Positions 1 through 6,085 of a DNA stretch of 13,674 bases are shown one piece after another. The DNA is from JBDLID01 sp039715055 (lineage in GTDB: Bacteria > Desulfobacterota > Desulfobulbia > Desulfobulbales > Desulfocapsaceae). The translations under genes and the position numbers were made by a program. Location of the stretch: the NCBI GenBank assembly GCA_039715055.1, contig JBDLID010000083.1, positions 1-13,674 on the forward strand. Reading direction: 5' to 3'. Below the pieces are notes generated by a model, which did no database searches, was not told where the DNA came from, and was given only the letters and a program-made list of their open reading frames with translations. Each line of letters starts with the position of its first letter. The first letter of the stretch is position 1.

Positions 1-474
1 GGCCAGGTTGTTGATCTTTTCACGACCATGGCCTGCTCCGGAGATGAGCTCAACCGCAGGGGAGAGTTCCAGGGGATAAAAAAAATGACACCCCAGGCAG
101 CGGGGATGAATTTTTTCCGGAAGGATCGAAGAAGAGGTGGTCACCAGCAGAGTGGAGTCCCCGACCAGCTCGTCAAGATGTCCAAGCAGCTTCCGCTTGT
201 GGGCCAGATCTTCGTGGCTGGCTTCGATGCAGAGCTGGTAAGCAGACTGCGGTTTGAAGGGAAATTGGAGGAAATCAGCACCACCCGGTTTTTCAGTGCC
301 ATCAACACGCTGAAAACGGCGACGCAGTCGCTCTGCCTTTTTTGCCAACCGTTCGAGCCGCTCCTTTGAGGGGCTGGCCCAGCTCACCGAAAGCCCTTTG
401 GCGAGAAAGAAAAAGCCGATATTTTCAGCCATTTTTCCCGATCCGAGGACCAGGATGGAATCTATTTTACTCAA
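1..474 (-). CDS. 3-hydroxyacyl-CoA dehydrogenase-like protein, N-terminal part
   Basis: Partial gene: 158 codons from a TTG start, continuing past the left edge of the window. The N-terminus is a Rossmann nucleotide-binding strand-turn (ILVLGSGKMAENIG, residues 7-20). Further on, a TTSSS stretch (about residues 110-114) and GCHFFYPLELSPAVELI match the 3-hydroxyacyl-CoA dehydrogenase pattern, keeping the catalytic His (in HFFYP) and Glu (in VELI). Family members reversibly interconvert 3-keto and 3-hydroxyacyl thioesters with NAD(H). The usual GxGxMG has Ala for its last Gly. The TTG overlaps the TGA of the upstream acyltransferase (TTGA), implying translational coupling; an AGGCGG about 12 nt upstream may be the ribosome binding site. 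In this operon it probably reduces a 3-ketoacyl intermediate, the step FabG performs in ordinary synthesis. The start is chosen because the first strand of the fold begins right after it. Confidence 0.8.
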   Translation of the reverse strand, partial: MSKIDSILVLGSGKMAENIGFFFLAKGLSVSWASPSKERLERLAKKAERLRRRFQRVDGTEKPGGADFLQFPFKPQSAYQLCIEASHEDLAHKRKLLGHLDELVGDSTLLVTTSSSILPEKIHPRCLGCHFFYPLELSPAVELISGAGHGREKINNLA

Positions 475-1391
475 TAGTCCAACCGCCGCCTGAGGTTCTT
501 CATGTTGAGATGCTTCGGTGCCCCGTCCACAAACCGGCTATGCTGGGTCAGGGAGATTCCAGGTCCGCACTCCATGGCCATGCCCACGCCAAGCTCATGC
601 AGCCGTTGCAGAACCCCAGGCCAGTGGAGCGGCGTGGTGAGATTTTCAACGGTCATCTTCCGGAGGGACTCAACAGAGTCCAGGAGACTGTGGTCCAGGG
701 CCGAGACCAGCGGACAACGGGGAGGATGCCACTCCATTTTTTCCAGACAACTGCGAAACTCATCCAGAGCGGACCTGGAAAAAAACGTTGAGTGAAAGGG
801 AATCGCGATATTGAGCAGCATGGATTTGAGCGCCCCCCTCTTGTCCGACTCCTCAAGGAAACTGGAAACCTCTTGACGCTGTCCCACCCACACCGTGGAA
901 CTTGAGTTATTATAGTTGGCCAGGCTGACGGAGTGATATCCGTCCTGTCGGGCAAGGCTGTTCAGTTCTTCAAAGTCAAGCCCGACCACCACCCCGACGC
1001 CGAAATCATCCCGGCCCGCCAGCAGCGTTTCCCCGATCTCATGGGCCTTGAGACAGATCGCAAGGCCGTCCTCAAAAGAGATCGCGCCGCTTGCCGCAAG
1101 TGCTGCATAGATGCCCATGGAGTGTCCGGCCATATAGCGGGGCAGATACCCCTTTGACTCAAAGACCCGGTGGCAGCCGTAGGAAAAACCGTAGGCAAAA
1201 AACTCGATACAGATCGGGCTGCACTGTTCGAGATCGTTATCCATAAAGGCCCTGGTCAGGTCAACACCTGCCGCCTCCGAGGACGCATCGATGAGAGGCT
1301 CCATCATGTCCCGATAGCGGATAAAAAAGGAGTGCTCCCGGCCGTGGAGACGCACACCGATACCGGGAAAAAGAAAGGCCGGCGTCTCCAT
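471..1391 (-). CDS. FabD-like acyl carrier protein acyltransferase, atypical active site
   Basis: A 306-residue protein, the normal size for malonyl-CoA:ACP transacylase (FabD). Family landmarks: FPGIG at 8-12, nucleophile elbow GHSMG with Ser91, and catalytic His200 in PFHS, near the positions of the FabD Ser and His. GAISFEDGL and ECGPGISL are also conserved family segments. Two key residues differ. The oxyanion-hole Gln of FPGQG is Ile11, and the Arg that salt-bridges the malonyl carboxylate has no counterpart: the region reads LKAHEIGE, with His117 or Ala116 there. The residue after the elbow, normally Glu, is Ile94. I infer that the substrate is probably not malonyl-CoA but a mono-carboxylic acyl group (starter loading), or that the enzyme edits or hydrolyses acyl-ACP. 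The ATG follows the upstream TAG with no gap. The family is certain; the substrate is unknown. Confidence 0.85.
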   Translation of the reverse strand: METPAFLFPGIGVRLHGREHSFFIRYRDMMEPLIDASSEAAGVDLTRAFMDNDLEQCSPICIEFFAYGFSYGCHRVFESKGYLPRYMAGHSMGIYAALAASGAISFEDGLAICLKAHEIGETLLAGRDDFGVGVVVGLDFEELNSLARQDGYHSVSLANYNNSSSTVWVGQRQEVSSFLEESDKRGALKSMLLNIAIPFHSTFFSRSALDEFRSCLEKMEWHPPRCPLVSALDHSLLDSVESLRKMTVENLTTPLHWPGVLQRLHELGVGMAMECGPGISLTQHSRFVDGAPKHLNMKNLRRRLDY

Positions 1392-2513
1392 CTATGGCTT
1401 GCCAACGGTGTTGATACAGTAACCGGCCTGCATGAACTTCGACACCTCGGTGACAAAGGAGCAGATCCGATCACCCGGACTGAGATTTTCTTCACGAAGA
1501 ATCTTATCCAGGCAGATGAGGACCATGGGCGGGCCGCAATAGCCCAGTCGGTCAAGCTTTGAGTAAAACACATCACTGTTCAATCCCAAAGAGACCATCT
1601 CATCGATTACCGACTCACTGATATGCTTGGTCGGCAGGTTGATCTGAAAGAGACGGATCCTGTCGACAGGTATCCGACAACGGGCTGCCATCCGCCGGAA
1701 ACCGTTGAAAAAAACCGACCCACCCTCCTCCTGAAAATCACTGGTTCCAAGGGCATTGCGAAAGCTCTGGCGCAGATGATGGTGACCGGCTGCAAACTCC
1801 TCAAGCGGGTTCTGCCAGTAAGCAGGGCGATGATTGAACATCATGGAAGGCCGTCTGCCGCCGACGGACTCGATGAAGGTGGATTCCAGTTCATAGCCCA
1901 GTGAGATCAGGGGGTCGGCGCTGAGCAGGACGGCTCCTGCACCATCGCAGAGAAACCAGCGGAGAAAAAGCGACTCCTTGTCAACGATCTCCTGGTGGTA
2001 GTACTCGGCCCGCAACTCCGACGATGACATGGAGGACGAGAGAACCAGGGCTGTTCTGTTCTGACCGGACCTGATCAACTGATGGGCAAGGTAGAGGGCC
2101 TTGTAGGCGGAAGTGCAGTTGGCGTGAATGGAGAGTTCGTCACAGCATTCAATCCCCAGCGCCTCCTGGATACGCACCGAAGCGGTGGGCATCTGGTCCT
2201 GGTGGGCAGAGCCGTAACAGATCAGATCCACCTCGTCGGCCTCGATGCCGGCCATGGTGAGCGCCTTTTTTCCGGCCTTGACCGACATGGAGATATTGTC
2301 TTCGGTGAACTGGTGTGTCTCCGGGTCAATGGCGTAGTAGACAGTATCGATATCAAGGATTTCGCGCATCACCCGGTGGGTGGAGGAGATCCACTTACGG
2401 ATCTTTTTCGGAGCCCTGTCAAGATTTCCCAGTACTTTGTCGATATCATCAAAATCAACAGGGTCACCCGGCAGATAGCTGCCGCTGCCCGCCACATAAA
2501 CCGGATCAGCCAT
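1392..2513 (-). CDS. KAS III (FabH)-like thiolase-fold protein with degenerate catalytic triad
   Basis: A 373-residue thiolase-fold protein, longer than typical FabH (about 320). Landmarks: an N-terminal GSGSYLPG, active-site Cys133 in SIHANCTSAYKAL, and DGAGAVLLS at about 190-198, the usual FabH order. Where FabH has the His of PHQAN this protein has LFQIN (Phe289-Gln290), and where FabH has the Asn of HGNTS it has LGYCG (Tyr325). Only the Cys of the Cys-His-Asn triad remains. Without His and Asn, decarboxylative condensation is unlikely. FabH-like proteins with altered triads are known as acyl or starter-unit transferases, so an acyl-shuttling or partner role is plausible. His297 lies close by and could in principle substitute. 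The start overlaps the end of the upstream KAS gene by 8 bp (ATGGCTGA), as in a KAS/KAS-like pair that is translated together and may form a heterodimer. Confidence 0.85.
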   Translation of the reverse strand: MADPVYVAGSGSYLPGDPVDFDDIDKVLGNLDRAPKKIRKWISSTHRVMREILDIDTVYYAIDPETHQFTEDNISMSVKAGKKALTMAGIEADEVDLICYGSAHQDQMPTASVRIQEALGIECCDELSIHANCTSAYKALYLAHQLIRSGQNRTALVLSSSMSSSELRAEYYHQEIVDKESLFLRWFLCDGAGAVLLSADPLISLGYELESTFIESVGGRRPSMMFNHRPAYWQNPLEEFAAGHHHLRQSFRNALGTSDFQEEGGSVFFNGFRRMAARCRIPVDRIRLFQINLPTKHISESVIDEMVSLGLNSDVFYSKLDRLGYCGPPMVLICLDKILREENLSPGDRICSFVTEVSKFMQAGYCINTVGKP

Positions 2514-3741
2514 TTAGCTCGTCCCCCCTGTCCAGCCGGGAAAAGATATTGACCCCGTTGTGACCGCCGAATGCAAAGGAGTTGGACATCACATGATTCA
2601 AGTCAGCTGTACGCTTGCCTTCACTGACATAATCAAGATCGAGCTCGGGGTCACGGTTAACCAGGTTGATGGTCGGCGGGATAACCCCTTCATGGAGGGT
2701 CTTGCAGCTGATGACTGCCTCCATGCCGCCGCCGCCTGCCAGACAGTGGCCGGTCATTGACTTGGTGGATGAAACCGGCAGCGCCCGGGCGTGGTCGCCG
2801 AAGACCTCCTTGATGGCCTGGGTCTCATAGAGGTCGTTGAAATAGGTGGAGGTACCGTGGGCATTGATGTAGTCGATGTCATCCGGCCGGAGGCCGCTGT
2901 TGCCAAGGGCCTGCCTCATACATCGCGACATACCCCGCCCTTCGGGTTCCGGCGAGAGGATATTGTAGGCCTCGGTGTATAGCCCGGGGAGGTGCATCCT
3001 GCAGTAAATACGGGCGCCGCGCTGCTCGGCATGACCTCTTGACTCAACCACCAGGACACCGCCGCCCTCACCGATAACAAATCCGGAACGATCCTGTTCA
3101 AAAGGACGGGAGGCGGTTCTGACGTCGTCACCGTCGTCAGCCAGGGCCAGCAGGTTGGAAAAGCCGCCCACATCATCACTGTTGAGTGATGAATCCATGG
3201 AACCGCTGATCACCACATCGCAGAGGCCTGAGCTGACCATGGAGTGGGCCGCAGCCAGACCGTAGACCCCGGAAGAACAGGCCGTTCCCACCACATAGGA
3301 TGGTCCGTGCAGCTTCCATTGAAGACTGACCCAGGAGGCCACCGAGTTGGACATATTTTTGATGATCCGCATCCGATCCTCACCGGCCGGCTCCGGGCTG
3401 TAACCTGTACCGGTGGTGCCGAGTACCACGCCAACCCGCTGCGGGTCAATACTGTCCATGGACAGATCGCTGTCTTCAATGGCCATACCACTGGTCACCA
3501 GGCCGATCATGGTGGTGCGGGTCATCTGTCTGCGGCGGCGGGTCTTGATCTTTTCCTTGAACAACTCTTCGACACCTGCAGGCAACTCCACGCCAAAGGT
3601 ACAGTCCAGTCCCTGCGGGTCAAAACTCTGGAAACGGTCAGTGACACTGGCCCCTGCTGTCAGCCCCTGCCAGGAACTCTCAAGGTCTAACCCCAGGCCG
3701 CTCATCAGGCCGAGACCGGTAACCACCACCTCACGGTCCAT
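2506..3741 (-). CDS. Beta-ketoacyl-ACP synthase II-type condensing enzyme
   Basis: A 411-residue protein, full length for the FabF family. The N-terminus VVVTGLGLMSGLG is typical. The triad is intact: Cys155 in VGTACSSG, His295 in NAHGTST, and His332 in GHCLAGGGG, with the supporting Lys327 in STKSMTGH. The C-terminal SNSFAFGGHNG carries the gating Phe region. It should catalyse decarboxylative condensation of malonyl-ACP with an acyl-ACP or acyl-thioester primer. It is the only clearly competent elongating enzyme in this operon as seen. The ATG is 1 bp after the TGA of the oxidoreductase gene, with GGAGG 9 nt upstream inside that gene. I give no fabF symbol because the operon context (CrtI-like oxidoreductase, altered FabH-like and FabD-like partners) points to a dedicated pathway rather than general fatty-acid elongation. 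Confidence 0.92.
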   Translation of the reverse strand: MDREVVVTGLGLMSGLGLDLESSWQGLTAGASVTDRFQSFDPQGLDCTFGVELPAGVEELFKEKIKTRRRRQMTRTTMIGLVTSGMAIEDSDLSMDSIDPQRVGVVLGTTGTGYSPEPAGEDRMRIIKNMSNSVASWVSLQWKLHGPSYVVGTACSSGVYGLAAAHSMVSSGLCDVVISGSMDSSLNSDDVGGFSNLLALADDGDDVRTASRPFEQDRSGFVIGEGGGVLVVESRGHAEQRGARIYCRMHLPGLYTEAYNILSPEPEGRGMSRCMRQALGNSGLRPDDIDYINAHGTSTYFNDLYETQAIKEVFGDHARALPVSSTKSMTGHCLAGGGGMEAVISCKTLHEGVIPPTINLVNRDPELDLDYVSEGKRTADLNHVMSNSFAFGGHNGVNIFSRLDRGDELNG

Positions 3742-3742
3742 C

Positions 3743-5218
3743 TCAGATCGCCTCCGCAGCGAGAATACCCGATTTCATCGACTGCATGAAGCCGCCCAGG
3801 CGACCGGTCCATGCTCCGGCCATGGCCAGGTCGCGGATGGGCAGGTCACAGGCCTTGAGGATCTGGCGGTGGAGACCGCAGCTGCAGTTCAAGCCCATGA
3901 TGGCTCCCATGGGGTTTGCAGTATAGCGGTGCATGGAGCGCGGTGTAGCAAGATCAGTGACCGCAACACTGTCCCTGAAGCCCGGATAGAGACCATCGAG
4001 CCGGCTGATCAGCGACTCACAGAGATCGGATTTGGCAAGACGGTACTCGTCTTCCGCCATCCCCATCCAGGCCGATGGGTCGGTCCCGCCGACGATACTG
4101 ACGGGATAAAGACCCCCCTCACTGAACTCCGGATCGGAGTTGGTGTGGGCAGTCACGGAGAAACCGTCCATCCGACTGGAGCTCCTCTGTTTTTTGATCC
4201 AGGAATCAATGTCTGCGTCGGGAAAATGGATGGCGATATGATTTTTAATGCCTAGCTCTTTCGGGTTGGTTGCCAGGCCAACATTTAAGGCGATAACCGA
4301 GATGGAGGGCTGCAGCCCGTCAAGGTTTTCAAGGTATGATTTTGGAAAATTGGCCCGACCGACAAGACGATGAACGGTATCGGGAAGATTGATCGCCGAA
4401 AGTACACCTTTGGCCGACCACCTTTTACCGTCTTCGGTCATTACGCCTTCCGCCCGCCCGTCCTTTACCAGAATTCTCGTCACCAGCTGCCTGGTCTGAA
4501 GGGATCCGCCCAGCTCAATAAATCGGCTGGTCAAGCGATCGGTCAGGGCCTGGCCGCCGCCACGGATGGTATACATCCCCTTTTTAACCAGGAGGTAAAA
4601 CATCATCAGGAAGTTGACGGTGGGAAACTCATCCATGGGAATCCCCATAAAGAGCGCCGGTTGAAAGAGGACAGCGATCAAACGCTCGTCATCAAAATAT
4701 CGCTGCAGATAGTCACGGCTGCTAAGAGATGACCGTTTTAAAAAGGAGGGAATTTTGGGGAGAAAGGGTGGTACAGCCCGCCACCTGGAGACGGTGTGAT
4801 CAAACAGGGCTTCATAAACCGGAGCGTGGGATTCGAGGTCTTTGCGAAAACTCCTGAGACCGGCGACCTCTTGCGGGAAACGACTCTCAAGGGACGCAAA
4901 GAGGGCGTCGTAATCATTGGCCATGGTAAAGGAAAAATCCCCGAAACGGGCCTCAAACCCTTGAGCCAGCCGGATAAACTCCACCCCGTCCAGACCGAGG
5001 TCTTCAACCATGGCCGCAAATTGCTGCCCGGCACCACCGCAGGGCACCACATGCAGGGCAAGATCAAATGCGGTCGCCTTGCGGCGAAAGGAGATGGCGT
5101 AGCCGCCGACCCGCGGCTCCTTTTCAAAGAGATAGACCTTTTCACCACGTTGGGCCAGACGAACAGCGCTGCTGAGACCGCCTATGCCGCCGCCTATGAC
5201 GATTACCGGAGAACTCAC
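3743..5218 (-). CDS. Phytoene desaturase/CrtI-type FAD-dependent oxidoreductase
   Basis: A 491-residue flavoprotein, full length for the CrtI/CrtISO/RetSat family. The FAD-binding fold opens with VIVIGGGIGGLSSAVRLA (G9, G11, G14), followed by Glu32 in YLFEKE for the ribose hydroxyls and a GG at 38-39. The C-terminus has the family's second FAD contact, LAMAGAWTGRLGGFMQSMKSG, near residues 462-485. Family members desaturate, isomerise or saturate hydrophobic polyene chains. No carotenoid gene (crtB-like, isoprenyl synthase) is present here; its neighbours are ACP and condensing enzymes, so the substrate is more likely an acyl or polyenoyl-ACP or a lipid. The start is a GTG: an in-frame TAA lies 15-17 nt upstream, and AAGGA sits 7 nt before the GTG. 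The gap to the upstream ACP gene is 61 bp. The function within the family cannot be read from the sequence. Confidence 0.88.
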   Translation of the reverse strand: MSSPVIVIGGGIGGLSSAVRLAQRGEKVYLFEKEPRVGGYAISFRRKATAFDLALHVVPCGGAGQQFAAMVEDLGLDGVEFIRLAQGFEARFGDFSFTMANDYDALFASLESRFPQEVAGLRSFRKDLESHAPVYEALFDHTVSRWRAVPPFLPKIPSFLKRSSLSSRDYLQRYFDDERLIAVLFQPALFMGIPMDEFPTVNFLMMFYLLVKKGMYTIRGGGQALTDRLTSRFIELGGSLQTRQLVTRILVKDGRAEGVMTEDGKRWSAKGVLSAINLPDTVHRLVGRANFPKSYLENLDGLQPSISVIALNVGLATNPKELGIKNHIAIHFPDADIDSWIKKQRSSSRMDGFSVTAHTNSDPEFSEGGLYPVSIVGGTDPSAWMGMAEDEYRLAKSDLCESLISRLDGLYPGFRDSVAVTDLATPRSMHRYTANPMGAIMGLNCSCGLHRQILKACDLPIRDLAMAGAWTGRLGGFMQSMKSGILAAEAI

Positions 5219-5279
5219 CTCAAAATCCTTTACTTACGGGGCAGGCGAGCTGAGCCTCGGCCGACATGGCTTTACCCCA
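5219..5279 (-). promoter_or_regulatory. Ribosome binding site region for the GTG-start oxidoreductase
   Basis: This 61-bp gap between the ACP gene and the CrtI-like gene contains, on the minus strand, TAAAGGA ending 7 nt before the GTG. It supports the non-ATG start, since the frame is closed by a TAA just upstream. A 15-codon frame from an ATG at 5267 ends in a TGA at 5220-5222, next to this start; I do not call it a gene. Confidence 0.55.
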
Positions 5280-5594
5280 TCATGAAAGATCAACATTAAC
5301 GATATCATTGCCGTACCTGATAACGGCCAGGGTCAGCTGAACCACCTGACCCAGAGTGTCGGCCGGCTTCTCCATGAGGTAGCGTCCAAGCACTTTGAGT
5401 TCAATGGTCAGGCCGTGCTGCCGGCGGACAAGTTCAAGCAGCGAAAGGAGCATCAGGGAGTCGCCCTCCAGCTCCTCAATAATGTTGGTGGCTTCACTCA
5501 GCTCAGCCCTGTCCACATCACACTCATCGGCAAAGTAGTCAAAGATCATCTCTCTGACGTCCTGTTCCGTCTCCTGGTCTATCTCTTGCACCAT
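5280..5594 (-). CDS. Acyl carrier protein
   Basis: A 104-residue acidic helical protein with the phosphopantetheine attachment motif GDSLMLL; Ser46 is the expected modification site (EELEGDSLMLLSLLELV, residues 40-56). It follows the ACP plan: an acidic first helix, a loop, then a helix starting at the serine. Standard ACPs are near 78 residues; this one has extra sequence at both ends and a C-terminal stretch (about residues 82-104) containing AVIRYGNDIVNVDLS. As first gene of the operon it is the likely dedicated carrier for the acyl chain made by the downstream enzymes, after modification by a phosphopantetheinyl transferase encoded elsewhere. The start is the ATG at 5594; the ribosome binding site is modest (AGAG about 8 nt upstream, GGAGAAG further up). 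Confidence 0.88.
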   Translation of the reverse strand: MVQEIDQETEQDVREMIFDYFADECDVDRAELSEATNIIEELEGDSLMLLSLLELVRRQHGLTIELKVLGRYLMEKPADTLGQVVQLTLAVIRYGNDIVNVDLS

Positions 5595-5614
5595 AGTATT
5601 GCTCTACTTCTCCG

Positions 5615-5635
5615 CCGCTGATTCTTTTGCAGCGG
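5615..5635 (-). repeat. Small inverted repeat next to the ACP ribosome binding site
   Basis: A perfect 6-bp inverted repeat, CCGCTG and CAGCGG, separated by 9 nt, lies 21 nt upstream of the ACP start. On the minus strand its 3' arm abuts the GGAGAAG that could serve as ribosome binding site. It could affect ACP translation, but a short stem like this can arise by chance. Confidence 0.3.
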
Positions 5636-5923
5636 GCTACAACCGGATGCCGCCCTGTCCCCTCATTTTACTGACGGACGGGAGCCCCGGGTTATTTTTG
5701 CGGATTTCTTCCAATATTATTTTGCGCTGTTCTTTGGCAAATTCCAGGTAACCGTGAAAAGAAGAAGAACATCGATGACATTGCCCGGCCTGATCCGATG
5801 CGCCAGGGCTGCTCCATTAATTTGAGAAACAGTCTTCGACGATCACCACACCAACCCGGCAACAACCTGCGGATGAATCCTGATATGGAAGAAATCTTTT
5901 CCTTAGACGATATATTCCGAACC

Positions 5924-5952
5924 ATTATAGTGAGTAAATGATCCTCTGCCAA
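5924..5952 (-). promoter_or_regulatory. Probable sigma-70 promoter of the ACP/lipid operon
   Basis: Read on the minus strand, TTGGCA (5952-5947) and TATAAT (5929-5924) are separated by exactly 17 bp. The -10 is a perfect consensus match and the -35 matches 5 of 6. Transcription would start near 5917, giving a leader of about 320 nt before the ACP start at 5594. No better candidate lies closer to the ACP gene. Confidence 0.6.
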
Positions 5953-6085
5953 GACTATTCTTGACCTTGGCATCTACAACCTCACAGGAAGACATCTGAT
6001 CCTGTTTTTTTAAAGACTTTTCCAGCACCATGGCCTGCAAAATCCGGCCTTCCCAATGGACGGATAGTGGTTTGCAGAAGGGTGC

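Larger units (their letters stand above)
5595..6085. other. Gene-free stretch between the mtaD-like gene and the ACP operon
   Basis: About 490 bp without a convincing gene. It holds the ACP operon promoter (5924-5952), a leader of roughly 320 nt, and the inverted repeat at 5615-5635. Several open frames look partly protein-like but fail. A minus frame ending near 5640 encodes a plausible tail (HGYLEFAKEQRKIILEE) yet has a stop upstream and no start codon. A 42-codon minus frame (5903-6031) covers the promoter and has only a weak ribosome binding site. A 93-codon minus frame (5692-5973) is arginine- and serine-rich with a run of Phe and has no recognisable motif. A decayed gene or a structured leader RNA are both possible. 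There is no hairpin plus U-tract that would serve as a clear terminator for the mtaD-like gene. Confidence 0.5.

Noticed and set aside
28..791. Plus-strand open frames opposite the dehydrogenase and acyltransferase genes
   Set aside because: They lie wholly antisense to genes with clear family motifs and have shadow-like composition.
3413..4255. 280-codon plus-strand frame opposite the KAS and CrtI-like genes
   Set aside because: Long but antisense to two well-supported genes, with no domain and a Pro/Arg/Ser/Thr-rich composition typical of mirror frames in GC-richer DNA.
5220..5267. 15-codon minus-strand frame between the ACP and the CrtI-like gene
   Set aside because: Too short to support, and its stop position next to the GTG start is explained by the real ribosome binding site for the downstream gene.
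5639..5800. Minus-strand frame ending in a protein-like tail (HGYLEFAKEQRKIILEE), with a faint HMG-box-like look and a CHRC motif
   Set aside because: A stop closes the frame a short way upstream and no ATG, GTG or TTG lies before the protein-like part; the HMG resemblance breaks at a 3-residue insertion and is probably chance.
5798..5941. 47-codon plus-strand frame (starts MRQGCSINLRN)
   Set aside because: No ribosome binding site, antisense to the leader of the ACP operon, no similarity I recognise.
5692..5973. 93-codon minus-strand frame in the same gap
   Set aside because: Composition is arginine/serine-rich with a Phe run, no domain or ribosome binding site, and it starts upstream of the promoter; likely a chance frame.
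5903..6031. 42-codon minus-strand frame starting MVLEKSLKKQDQM, between the mtaD-like gene and the ACP operon
   Set aside because: It overlaps the best promoter in the region on the same strand and has only a distant GGAAGG; no recognisable motif. It is in frame with the mtaD-like gene after its TGA, but that protein already has its full family length, so readthrough is not needed.
5953..6085. GGCC/GGCC inverted repeat and A-run after the mtaD-like gene as a terminator
   Set aside because: The stem is only 4 bp with a 10-nt loop, and no U-tract follows directly on the minus strand.
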